Shown one piece after another: positions 1-9,200 of a stretch of 64,000 bases of DNA. Source of the stretch: Aliikangiella marina. GTDB lineage: Bacteria > Pseudomonadota > Gammaproteobacteria > Enterobacterales > Kangiellaceae. Both the position numbers and the translations under genes were made by a program. The DNA lies in contig NZ_VIKR01000002.1 in the NCBI RefSeq assembly GCF_007004765.1, positions 992,001-1,056,000 of the forward strand, written 5' to 3'. Within the stretch, counting starts at the first letter, position 1, and every line of letters begins with the position of its first letter. The notes under the pieces were generated by a model that saw nothing but the letters and a program-made list of their open reading frames with translations, was not told the DNA's origin and ran no database searches.

Positions 1-698
1 TTCTCGATGGTTGTGAGCATGTGGTTAAATGATTCAACAAGCTCTCCGACTTCATCTTCCCCAAATTTATCCGCTCGATAATGATAGTCTCGTTGTGCAC
101 TTACTTTTTTTGCTAGATTGGTTAAATTAATGATCGGATTAGAAATAATATTTTGCATTCTAGAGGCAAATAGTAAGGCCATAATACCAACGCCGATCGC
201 AAGGAGCAGCGCAATCAATAAGTATCTGGTTAAGTTTTCTTGGACTTGCTCTAAACTGGTACAGATATAAATACTACCTCGATATTCATCATCAACAAAA
301 ATAGGGTCTTCCAGTAATAGCTGATTGGAATCGATAGAAAATTGGGTTGTACTTGAAGGTGCTACAGATGGCGGACAGGCTTTGGAGGTCGATTCGGCAA
401 TAATATATTTTGCAAATAATTTACCATTTGGCCCATATAAACAAGCTAGGTTGATAGATGGATGGCTTTCTAGTGAAGACAAGTTATCGGTTGCGAGCGC
501 CTGATCATTAAAAGTTAATGCCGCGCTACTTCTGTTACCGATTAATTTTGCCAGTACGGTGATATTATTAATCATTGACTGCTGTTCGTCATGATGATTA
601 ATGTAAAGAAAAATTGATAACACAAGCAAAATACTTGCAGTACTAATCAACAGAATAATGCTTGTTATTTTGGTTTTAATTGAGGTATTACTTAGCAT
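1..698 (-). CDS. Membrane sensor with HAMP domain, 3' part outside window (probable YfiN-type diguanylate cyclase)
   Basis: The minus-strand frame is open from an ATG at 698 to the window edge, about 232 codons. It has an N-terminal membrane segment (about residues 8-32, rich in I/L/S), a periplasmic domain of about 120 residues, a second membrane segment (about 158-180) and a HAMP domain with the typical NPI and FGEDEVGEL motifs. The output domain lies outside the window. The gene starts 13 bases after a YfiR-family gene. In the Yfi system the partner of YfiR is YfiN, an inner-membrane CHASE8-HAMP-GGDEF diguanylate cyclase, so a c-di-GMP synthase is the best guess. A histidine kinase with the same front half cannot be excluded. 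Confidence 0.75.
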   Translation of the reverse strand, partial: MLSNTSIKTKITSIILLISTASILLVLSIFLYINHHDEQQSMINNITVLAKLIGNRSSAALTFNDQALATDNLSSLESHPSINLACLYGPNGKLFAKYIIAESTSKACPPSVAPSSTTQFSIDSNQLLLEDPIFVDDEYRGSIYICTSLEQVQENLTRYLLIALLLAIGVGIMALLFASRMQNIISNPIINLTNLAKKVSAQRDYHYRADKFGEDEVGELVESFNHMLTTIE

Positions 699-711
699 GA
701 TATCTCCTCAA

Positions 712-1341
712 TTATTCTCTTAACTTTGCAATTTCTAACAACAAAGCGCTGATCTTAATATTGCTTCGCTGGACATTGTTGAGATTAATCTCGAGTCGAA
801 TTTGCTGATGAGAAACAAAAGCGACCATGCCGCCTCTCACGACAAAGTCCGGAATGTCACTCACAGTGAGGATTGCTTTTGATTCAGTTTTCCTCAGTAT
901 ATTGCTAAGGTTTGCTTCCTCACTTTGACTGATATATAAAATATGGCAGGTATCGACTTGGCCAAGACTTTCCAAACGTTGAATAATAACGGGTTTACCT
1001 TTAGCTCTGCGTCCCGCAACTCCATCTAAAGCAATCCCAAAAGGATCTTGACCAAGAACACAAACTTTGAATCCGGACAATTGCTGCTCTTCATTTGACT
1101 CTGGGAAATCAATGTATTTTAAGAAATTGTAAAGATAGGCTGACTTGATCCGATTGATTTCCATCTGATCACTCTCATCAACAGTTAACTCAGCCGCTGA
1201 TGTTTTCTCAGTAGATAGTAAAATAGTTGAGCCCAACCAGAGGAAAGATAAAACCCATAACCGACCTAACAGCGTGATCAAAAAACGCTGGTTACTCGCT
1301 AGGCGAGTTTTGTTTCGGTTTATAGTCAACAATCTATGCAT
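712..1341 (-). CDS. YfiR-family (DUF4154) periplasmic protein
   Basis: The 209-residue protein has a long hydrophobic N-terminus (about 20-50) that looks like a signal sequence, ending near SAAE. The mature part fits the YfiR family: an AYLYNFLKYIDFPE block near the start, a central KVCVLGQDPFG strand, and a C-terminal stretch with GGMVAFV and the RLEINLNNVQRSNIKIS block. YfiR is a periplasmic inhibitor of the diguanylate cyclase YfiN and responds to periplasmic redox and envelope stress. The gene lies between a TonB-dependent receptor (21 bases upstream) and the HAMP sensor (13 bases downstream), so all three are probably one operon. The ligand is unknown. The Shine-Dalgarno before the ATG is weak. 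Confidence 0.8.
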   Translation of the reverse strand: MHRLLTINRNKTRLASNQRFLITLLGRLWVLSFLWLGSTILLSTEKTSAAELTVDESDQMEINRIKSAYLYNFLKYIDFPESNEEQQLSGFKVCVLGQDPFGIALDGVAGRRAKGKPVIIQRLESLGQVDTCHILYISQSEEANLSNILRKTESKAILTVSDIPDFVVRGGMVAFVSHQQIRLEINLNNVQRSNIKISALLLEIAKLRE

Positions 1342-1362
1342 CTCGAATTTTTGTTTAGTCCA

Positions 1363-3597
1363 TTACATTCGATAGGTGATATTCCAATAAATCGTGCGGC
1401 CCGCTTGAGGATGGTAGGCTGGAATAAAGCCTGCTGGGTCAGGGTTGGTCGCTGGATCATATTCGCCAGCCACACTCGACCCCGATTGCCGTCCAACACC
1501 GAAATAGGACTCATCGAAAATATTGTTGACGGTGAGTTGCGTCGACAAACCTGGCTTATCAAACAACTCTGCCCATGTTAATACCAGATCCACTTTGGTA
1601 TAGCCGGGCGCCTTACTATTAAAATAGGTATTGGATTCGGGAGTTTCTCTTTTACCAACGTAGTTAACTCTCATGTTAACGTTGAAAGTTGGTGTTAGCG
1701 GTTGCCAATTTGCTCCGATATTAAGTTTACTTTGTGCGGTGTTAGGTAATTCCTTCCAGCTACCGCCGTCCATATTCCCCTCTTGAAAAATATAATTTGC
1801 ATAGAGGGATAGATTATCTAACGGTTGAACATTAGCAAACAGTGATAGTCCACGGACTTTAGAGGAGTCCACATTGGCATATCTTTCTCCGCCTGCTCGG
1901 GAGGAGTCCGGTACCAGGCTAATACCGTCATCAAGACTGGAATAGAAAATATTTCCTTTAAGGGTTCCAATCGATTTAAATTTCCGAGTTACTTCAATTT
2001 CATAGGTTTCGATTTCTTCCGGCTTGAGCTCCAATGAACCACGAAATTCGTCTCTCAATTCGAACAACGAAGGTTGTCTAAATGCCGAACCATAAAGTGT
2101 TTTGATGGTCCAGTCGTCATTGGGTCGATAGATTAAACCGGCTCTCGGGTTATTGGTCCAGCCGTAATCACTACCGCGACTGTAACGAGTGCCAATCGAG
2201 TAACTGAGTTGTTCGTTGATACTGCCTTCCAATAGTCCATATAAAGCAAACTCATTTTCATCAAATATTTCGTTGACTTTTTCGCGAAAAAGTCCAACGC
2301 CTGTCACCGCGATGTCCCAAGATGAATTAGTTGTCGAAGCATTACCATTTTGAATAGCACCAAGAGAAACAACTTGCTCAGTTTGTCGATTACCTAACAA
2401 ACGCGTGCCAAGAATAAGCGTTTTGTCGCCGCCCAACTTCCAATCAACTTGGTTTTCGAATCCGATTTGGCTACTGGAACCGTGATAAGACTTCTTCAAG
2501 GTATTGAAGCGATAGTTATAACGAAACCCAGTATCTGATTCTTGGTTGTCAACACGATACCAAAGGTTGGTTTTCCATAGGACTTCATCGGCTACGATAT
2601 CTAGCTTGTTGTTCATGTAGACAGTGAAACTACTGTGGTGGGTAATAAAGTCATCTGCTGTCGCGTCATACTCATAACCAGTCACATAGCTACCGAGTCC
2701 ATCCTTCTTTTTCCAGTAATTAATGCCGAGTCGAAGATCGTCTTTGGAAACTTTAAATCGCAAAGTTTGATCATCTTTAGAGTTTTTGAAACCATCAGGA
2801 ATAGGTTGGCCCGCTATCGGATTTGGGACATTTTCACCATAGACACCGTTTTCATCATAGTTTGCCGTGAGAAAATCAGGATGGACATTGCCGGTAAAGT
2901 AACCAGCTGGATCGGGACGCCCTTTACCCATATCTCCATCACTTAAATAAGTTTTCAAAGCTATTTGATAATTGATTTCGCCAATGGTGTTGCCATACAT
3001 GTATTCTAATGAGCGAGTATTATTTTCGCCGAGCAGTAGTTTGATATCACTACCCTTAAACTTCTGCTTGGTAATAATGTGAACGATGCCTGATACCGCT
3101 TGCGCGCCGTAGAGAGAGGACCCCGGGCCCTGAACAACTTCAATTCGCTCAACATCGAACAACATTTGTTCGTCGGTTAATCCTTGTGACCAGTTAAATG
3201 AAATATGATTTTGGACCAAGCCATCAACCATAATCAGTAGACGAGTGTTACCATTATCACCACCAATACCTCTATTGAGGAAATGGACGGGATATTCTCC
3301 GCCGCCGTCTTCATAGGTCGCGAAATCGAAACCTGGTAAGTCTTCAAGTACTTCTATAACGTTACGATAGCCTCGGCGTTCAATCATTTCCTTGGTGATA
3401 ACCATGATATTTGCATAGGAGTCTTCGACCGTTTGCTCGCGCTTTGACGAGGTTACAACTTTTATGCCTGCGAGTTCCTCGAGGCTAAGCTCAAAATAAT
3501 CATGCTTGCCTTCTACCGCAGCTGAGCTGAGAGTGTGCATTGTTCCGTATAAACAAGCAAAGGTTGTCATCAGCAATTTACGATTGAGAGTGTTCAT
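1363..3597 (-). CDS. TonB-dependent outer-membrane receptor
   Basis: The 744-residue protein starts with a signal peptide (about 1-27, ending LSSAAVEG), followed by the segment FELSLEELAGIKVVTSSKRE that is usual at the start of this receptor type. The plug domain (about 50-180) holds the motifs VEDSYANIMVITKEMIERRG, RIEVVQGPGSSLYG and ISGIVHIITK-like strands. A 22-strand type beta barrel follows, ending in aromatic-rich YWNITYRM. Such receptors import large substrates (siderophores, vitamins, oligosaccharides) using TonB-ExbB-ExbD energy. The substrate cannot be told from sequence. It is the first gene of an operon with a YfiR-like protein and a HAMP sensor, which suggests that ligand or envelope sensing is tied to second-messenger signalling. 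A GAAAG-like ribosome site lies before the ATG. Confidence 0.88.
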   Translation of the reverse strand: MNTLNRKLLMTTFACLYGTMHTLSSAAVEGKHDYFELSLEELAGIKVVTSSKREQTVEDSYANIMVITKEMIERRGYRNVIEVLEDLPGFDFATYEDGGGEYPVHFLNRGIGGDNGNTRLLIMVDGLVQNHISFNWSQGLTDEQMLFDVERIEVVQGPGSSLYGAQAVSGIVHIITKQKFKGSDIKLLLGENNTRSLEYMYGNTIGEINYQIALKTYLSDGDMGKGRPDPAGYFTGNVHPDFLTANYDENGVYGENVPNPIAGQPIPDGFKNSKDDQTLRFKVSKDDLRLGINYWKKKDGLGSYVTGYEYDATADDFITHHSSFTVYMNNKLDIVADEVLWKTNLWYRVDNQESDTGFRYNYRFNTLKKSYHGSSSQIGFENQVDWKLGGDKTLILGTRLLGNRQTEQVVSLGAIQNGNASTTNSSWDIAVTGVGLFREKVNEIFDENEFALYGLLEGSINEQLSYSIGTRYSRGSDYGWTNNPRAGLIYRPNDDWTIKTLYGSAFRQPSLFELRDEFRGSLELKPEEIETYEIEVTRKFKSIGTLKGNIFYSSLDDGISLVPDSSRAGGERYANVDSSKVRGLSLFANVQPLDNLSLYANYIFQEGNMDGGSWKELPNTAQSKLNIGANWQPLTPTFNVNMRVNYVGKRETPESNTYFNSKAPGYTKVDLVLTWAELFDKPGLSTQLTVNNIFDESYFGVGRQSGSSVAGEYDPATNPDPAGFIPAYHPQAGRTIYWNITYRM

Positions 3598-3946
3598 TAT
3601 TACTTTCTTTTTGTTAGTTGACGCTTATAGTTGGTGGTTCAGTCCCTGTCCGGGGGTTATGTTAACTCATTTAGAGATGAAATGTGCGCGAATTCACAAA
3701 ATAAATGCCTATTTCGATAATTCAATAAAATATCATTTATTCGCCATTTTAAGTTTAGCTAAATCTGTAAGGATTCGCCTGGGTATGTTGTTGCCGAGCG
3801 ACTCTCTTTAACAATGATTGAAGAAATGCATTTCTGATTTAAGGTGGTATTTGACGTAAAAATCCTATTATCCTGACAGATCGTTGTCAGGAGTGACTAT
3901 TTAGAATGGTTATAATTGAATTTTTGATAAATCGTGGATCTAGAGT
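3598..3946. promoter_or_regulatory. Divergent intergenic region with a 22-bp palindrome and -10 site before alkC
   Basis: No gene is seen here; the short frames lack ribosome sites and family features. Toward alkC there is a perfect TATAAT at 3911-3916, 31 bases before the ATG. No good -35 hexamer lies 17 bases upstream of it. Instead a perfect 8-bp inverted repeat, TCCTGACA (3871-3878) and TGTCAGGA (3885-3892) around a 6-base spacer, covers the -35 region, as an operator would. Toward the TonB receptor the minus strand offers TTGAAT-16-TATTTT near 3703-3725, a weak candidate. Confidence 0.45.
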
Positions 3947-5026
3947 ATGGCCGAACCGCTGAAAAATCTTTATTCAAAACAACTCGTTCAAAAAATCGCT
4001 CGAGCAATTAACGCTGAGTATACCGCGTTTAATACTCAGGAATTTGAACGAGCGGTACTGACTCGCTCCTGGAAAAATTTAGAACTTAAACAAAGGATGC
4101 GATGCATTTCGACCGCTTTAGGGAAAACACTGCCTGAGGATTACTTGAAATCTGTTGCTATATTGAAGGTAGCGTCGACCGACTTCTCGGGGTTGGAGCA
4201 CTTGGTGTTTCCTGATTTTGTTGAACAATTTGGTTTACAGTATCCGCAGCAGTCTCTCGATGCTTTAGCTTTTTTTACTACAAACTCAACTGCAGAATTT
4301 GCAGTGAGGCCTTTCATTTTAGCGCACCCAGAAAAGACGATGAAGTTTATGCGGCTGTGTGCAAGTTCAGATAACGAACATGTTCGCCGCCTCGCATCTG
4401 AGGGTTGTCGACCAAGGCTTCCTTGGGCAATAGCCTTACCCGAATTTAAGCGAAACCCACAACCTGTTCTTGATATCATTTTGGGCCTTATCGACGACAA
4501 CAGTCTCTATGTAAGACGTAGCGTTGCCAATAATTTAAATGACATTTCTAAAGATAATCCCGAAACAGTGATTAAGGTCGCTAAACAACTCAAAGGAAAA
4601 TCGTCGAACGTAGATTGGGCACTTAAGCATGCTTGTCGTGGCCTATTAAAAAAAGGAAACTTGAATGTACTCGAACTATTTGGGTTTGCTGATACGAAAC
4701 ATGTTGAAATTAGGGGGTTCAAGATGCCAAGAAAAATTGAATTTGGTGGTGAGTTAAATTTCCAATTTGAATTGCGTTCCACTAAGAAGCGATTAGGGAA
4801 GTTGCGTTTAGAGTTCATTATTGATTTCGTTAAAGCAAATGGTAAAACGTCACCTAAAATATTTAAAATATCTGAGGGAGACTTTCAGGAGCGCGAGCGG
4901 TCTGTTGGCAAGCGTTTTTCCTTCAAACCAGTTACAACACGCTCTTATTACCCAGGAACCCATCGTTTATCCATTGTGGTCAACGGCAATAATTTAACCA
5001 GCAGAGAATTTGAATTGATAGGCTAA
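3947..5026 (+). CDS. AlkC-type DNA alkylation repair glycosylase
   Basis: The 359-residue protein belongs to the HEAT-repeat DNA alkylation repair family (AlkC/AlkD superfamily). Helical repeats fill residues about 1-240. The block VRRLASEGCRPRLPWA at 146-161 is the AlkC signature. The C-terminal part (about 250-359) is beta-rich, with alternating hydrophobic residues, and fits the Ig-like domain that some AlkC proteins carry. AlkC enzymes remove 3-methyladenine and related cationic lesions without base flipping, as the first step of base excision repair. The gene is 58 bases before a ureohydrolase on the same strand, with no evident functional link. The ATG at 3947 has a TATAAT 31 bases upstream. 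AlkD is the alternative assignment but lacks this signature and tail. Confidence 0.8.
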   Translation: MAEPLKNLYSKQLVQKIARAINAEYTAFNTQEFERAVLTRSWKNLELKQRMRCISTALGKTLPEDYLKSVAILKVASTDFSGLEHLVFPDFVEQFGLQYPQQSLDALAFFTTNSTAEFAVRPFILAHPEKTMKFMRLCASSDNEHVRRLASEGCRPRLPWAIALPEFKRNPQPVLDIILGLIDDNSLYVRRSVANNLNDISKDNPETVIKVAKQLKGKSSNVDWALKHACRGLLKKGNLNVLELFGFADTKHVEIRGFKMPRKIEFGGELNFQFELRSTKKRLGKLRLEFIIDFVKANGKTSPKIFKISEGDFQERERSVGKRFSFKPVTTRSYYPGTHRLSIVVNGNNLTSREFELIG

Positions 5027-5084
5027 TCTCCTTAAACTTATCTGCGGAATGACTATTTGTTAAGACAATGAGTGGATTGAATGA

Positions 5085-5927
5085 ATGGCAAAGTCGCAGA
5101 TTAATCAATTAAGAGATATTAACCAAAGAGACATCGTTGTTCTTGGAATCTGTAGCGATCATAACTCTTCATTTATGCGTGGACCAGCAGGAGCACCTCC
5201 AAAAATAAGAGAAGCTCTCTATTGTGGCGCGGCAAATTTAAGTTCTGAGCTCGGCGTCTCAATCCGAGATAACGCTCGCTTTAAAGATATCGGCGACTTT
5301 CATATCGGCGAAACTGAAGCAGACTATTTATCTATTGCCGAGCCGATCCAAAATGTATTATCCCAAGGCGGCCTTCCCTTGAGCCTAGGGGGAGATCATG
5401 CGGTCACTTATCCGATCTTAAAAGCAATTGCTAACTCATACCAAAATGTCAATATTTTGCATTTCGATGCTCATCTCGATATTTATCCAGAATTTGAGGG
5501 GAATCGTTATTCTCATGCATGTCCTTTTGCTCGGATAATGGAATCAAAATTAGCCAGTCGTTTGATTCAAGTCGGGATTCGTACCCTCAATCAAACTCAA
5601 CAACTTCAAGTTGATAAATATAATGTTGAAGTTCATCAGATGAAGGATTTTGATGTTAGTCGTCTATCGCTCAATCTTGAGGCTCCGCTTTATATCTCTG
5701 TTGATATCGATGCCCTAGACCCAGCCTTTGCCCCAGGAGTTTCCCACTTTGAGCCGGGCGGAATGAACGTAAGAGATATTATCACCATTATTCAGTCGAT
5801 AAATGTACCCATCATTGGAGCTGATATTGTTGAATTTAACCCAACTCGAGATATCAACGGGATGACGGCTATGGTTGCTGCTAAAATACTGAAAGAATTA
5901 GCCGGCGCGATGCTGTTAAATTCCTAG
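5085..5927 (+). CDS. Ureohydrolase (agmatinase/arginase family)
   Basis: The 280-residue protein has every manganese-binding motif of the arginase/agmatinase fold: GGDHAV with H105, FDAHLD with D128, H130 and D132, and SVDIDALDP with D207 and D209. The SHACPF block after the second motif is typical of agmatinases. The enzyme should hydrolyse a guanidino or formimino compound (agmatine, arginine, guanidinobutyrate or formiminoglutamate) to release urea or formamide in the cytoplasm; the motifs do not settle which. No polyamine or histidine-degradation genes are nearby. It follows alkC by 58 bases and may be cotranscribed. Confidence 0.85.
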   Translation: MAKSQINQLRDINQRDIVVLGICSDHNSSFMRGPAGAPPKIREALYCGAANLSSELGVSIRDNARFKDIGDFHIGETEADYLSIAEPIQNVLSQGGLPLSLGGDHAVTYPILKAIANSYQNVNILHFDAHLDIYPEFEGNRYSHACPFARIMESKLASRLIQVGIRTLNQTQQLQVDKYNVEVHQMKDFDVSRLSLNLEAPLYISVDIDALDPAFAPGVSHFEPGGMNVRDIITIIQSINVPIIGADIVEFNPTRDINGMTAMVAAKILKELAGAMLLNS

Positions 5928-6257
5928 CATCAAGGCTGTCAAATTCGTCGCGCTGAGAACGATAATTTCAGACTAAGCCTTATTATGTGGCGTTTTTGTG
6001 AGAATCATAACGTGTTTTCTGCGAAACAGCCCGAAATAGCCTAATATTAGTCATGTCGATGTAATCAAAAGAAGTCGATGTATTCGAGAGTGTCGACCTA
6101 TTCACAAGCTTTTGGCAACTGACCGAAAAATAGCTGAGTTTAAAACACTAAGCGATATAAAAAACGTGATCGATTAAATCTCCCTGCAGACGAGGAGATG
6201 CGGCCCAGCCAAAACAGTGTTTAAAAGAATTTTTCTATGTGAGCAAGGACACTCAAG
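5928..6257. promoter_or_regulatory. Upstream region of the hybrid kinase with three tandem repeats
   Basis: No gene is seen in these 330 bases. Three 12-base direct repeats stand in a row: GTCGATGTAATC at 6055, GTCGATGTATTC at 6074 and GTCGACCTATTC at 6092, starting 19 and 18 bases apart. A small hairpin (ATCTCC at 6178-6183 with GGAGAT at 6195-6200) follows. A Shine-Dalgarno AAGGA lies about 9 bases before the ATG at 6258. The repeats look like sites for a DNA-binding protein, but no known box is recognised. Confidence 0.4.
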
Positions 6258-9200
6258 ATGATGAATTCAACTCGGAATACGTGTTTGGTCAAGGACCTTC
6301 GTAGGTTAAAAATGCGAATTGGACGGTGGATAGCCGTTGTTACACTCATCTTCTCGGCGCCAGCCTTGCTTGCCGCAACGCTCCAACAGGAGCTCAATTT
6401 AACGCCGACAGAAATTCGATGGTTAAAAGAAAATCCCACCCTTGATTTCCATCTCTTAGAAGACTCCGCGCCTGATTCTTTTTGGATGGACGGCGAGGTT
6501 AAAGGCGCTGTTCCTGAGTTGTTGAATATTTTTGAACGAAAACTTGGCGTAAAAATCAACCCATTAAGACAACCTTATTCCGAGCTTTCTGCTGAAACGA
6601 ACGTTAAGAATGTTATGGCGGTTGGTTTCATGTCTGGTAGTTCAATCCAACAATTCCCTGGTTATGTAGCGAGTGAGGACTTATTTAAATCATATTTTTC
6701 GCTATTTGCAATGGAATCGAAAACTGAAAAGTTTGAGCTTCAGCAATTAGCCAATAAAAATATTGCGGTTTTTAGTGGTCTAACACACCCGATTATCGAA
6801 CAGCTCAAGCGGACTAACAATATTACTGAGGTCGATAGTTTTGATGAGTTAGTCGGTTCCCTGTTATCGAGAAAAGTTGACTACTTTTTAGATTACAGAG
6901 AACTTGCTAACTACTTGTTGTATCGTTCAACGACCCGAAATATAAAAGAAATTCATACATTTGCTGAACCAGACGATATCGTATTTATGGTTCGCGAAGA
7001 TCAGTCTATTTTGTTATCTATTTTGAATAAATTAATTATTCATACCCGGGTAAAGGAATTACCCAAAATTATCGATCATTGGTACTTAGGGGAAAATAAT
7101 TTTACAAGGCTGACGCTATCGCAAAAAGAGAAAGAGTGGTTGAGATTACAACAGAAAATTATTTTAGGTTGGACTGAAAAATTTCCACCATCGCTCATTG
7201 TCGACAAAGAGGGTAACCAATCCGGGATATTCGTTGATATATACAATTTAATAAGCGAACGAATTGGCGTCGATATTGAACTTAAAATCATCGATTGGAA
7301 TCAAGCTGGAGAATTATTAGTTGGAGAGGAAATCGTTGGGTTAGCGGGGGCCACTGATGCTTTTCCGTTAACGGATGAAATGATTAAGTTAAAAGCGTTG
7401 ACCAGTGTAGTTCCGACGTGGTTCGGCAGGATGGATGATGTTTATCCACTTGATGATCCAGATAGACTCAAAGGTAAAAGGATCGCCTATGTAAAAGGAT
7501 TTAAATTGGTTGAGCCACTCATTGCTCATTTAGGAACGAACAATACATTTGTTGCGGTCGACTCGACATTAGATGGTATGCGAAAACTTGTCGAGCAACG
7601 AGTTGATTATTATGTTGGCTCAAATGTTGAAAATTATTGGTTATCTCAATTCCCCAACTTCGGTCTGATTGTAAAGTATATGGATTTCAATAAGGCTTCT
7701 TCAGTGTCTGCAATTATTCATGCAGAGCAACCCGAGCTCGTCTCGATTTTAAACAAGGCGATAAACGAAATCGGTAAAACCGCGATCGATAATATTGTCT
7801 TTAACTGGACGTTGCAGAGTATGCAAGGTTACGCCGTCTCACTGAGCGAAAAAGAAAAAGAAATAGTTGCTAAATCTGCTCCGCTAAATCTCGCGATTGC
7901 GCAGATACCACCTTACTTTATGGTGGATGATAATGGCGTTCAGTCAGGTGTCTTTTATGAGTATTTACAAGTTCTAAACAGTAAGATAGGGGCTAATATT
8001 CAACTCACCACGGGGGCAAATAGTGAGTTAATCAACAATGTTATCAACAAAAAGTTAGATGGCGTGGCAATGCTTTCGTCAGCCAGAATTGAAAAAATGG
8101 ACCTACTGGCATCAAATCCGCATTTTATCACTTCAGTGGAAGTGTATGGGAAGCAAGCTAGCGATGAAATTCGGACACCATCAGATATGATTGGTAAAAA
8201 GGTTGCTTATTCAAAAGATGTATTGCTCGTCAAAAATTGGGTAGAGAGTAAACTGATTGGTCAAGCGGCCATTGCGGTCGAGAGCTCTCTTGCGGGCTTT
8301 CAAAAATTACTCACCGGTGAATTAGACTATTATGTTGGCATGCCAAGTGAGAGCTATTTTATTAAAAGTCTTGGGGTTGCAGATATTGTTTCTAAGTATA
8401 GCGATTTAGAGTCTTCGACTCCGCTCATGATCGGATTAAACGCACCGAAATCTGAGTGGATTCCTATTCTCAATAAGGGAATTGCCTCGATTTCTGAAGT
8501 CAGAAAAAATAGCATTCAAGGTAAGTGGATAGATGTTGTCAATAAACCTAATGCGATTTCTCCTTTTGAGGAACTATGGTTAAGTCAGTTTCAAGTTTTT
8601 AACATCGCCGCATCAAGTGCTTGGGCGCCGTTTGATTTTACTGAAGACTCAGCGGCTCACATTGCACTCGCCGATGATTTCTTAAAAGTCATCAATGAAA
8701 AATTGGGAGTGGGCTTTAATAAAGTACAAACGTCAGGTTGGGAAGATTCGCTGATGCTTTTGGAAAAATCTCAAATCGATGTGATACCGGGTTTACCGAT
8801 CGAACTAAATAGCGCGGTAAAATTCACTGATCCCATATTAAAAATTCCTCTTGTGGTTGCCGTTGTTGGTGATGCGAGTATGGTTGTGGGGATGGACGGA
8901 CTCAGGCAAAGAGATATCATTGTAGTCGAAAACTCTGCCAGTCATAAAATTATGAAACGAGAGTTTCCTGGTGGGAAGATAGTTTTAGCTTCTTCGATTA
9001 GCGATGCGATAGAAAAACTCGAAAGGAAAGCCGGAGAGGGATTGCTAGTTGATAACATTTCGTTGAATTTTTGGCTAAAAAAGCTTTATCGTGATGATAT
9101 TAATGTTGCTTTCACAACGCCCTATTTTTACGACTTTACATTTGCCGTAAGGGAGGACTTAGCGCCACTAATTTCAGTAATTAATAAGTCAATAAGCTCA

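Noticed and set aside
3506-3811. Plus-strand frame of 101 codons over the TonB receptor start and upstream region
   Set aside because: Antisense to the receptor signal peptide, no ribosome site, no recognisable domain.
6178-6200. Hairpin ATCTCC/GGAGAT before the hybrid kinase considered as a c-di-GMP or other riboswitch
   Set aside because: None of the conserved core elements of known riboswitch classes are visible; the stem is only six pairs.
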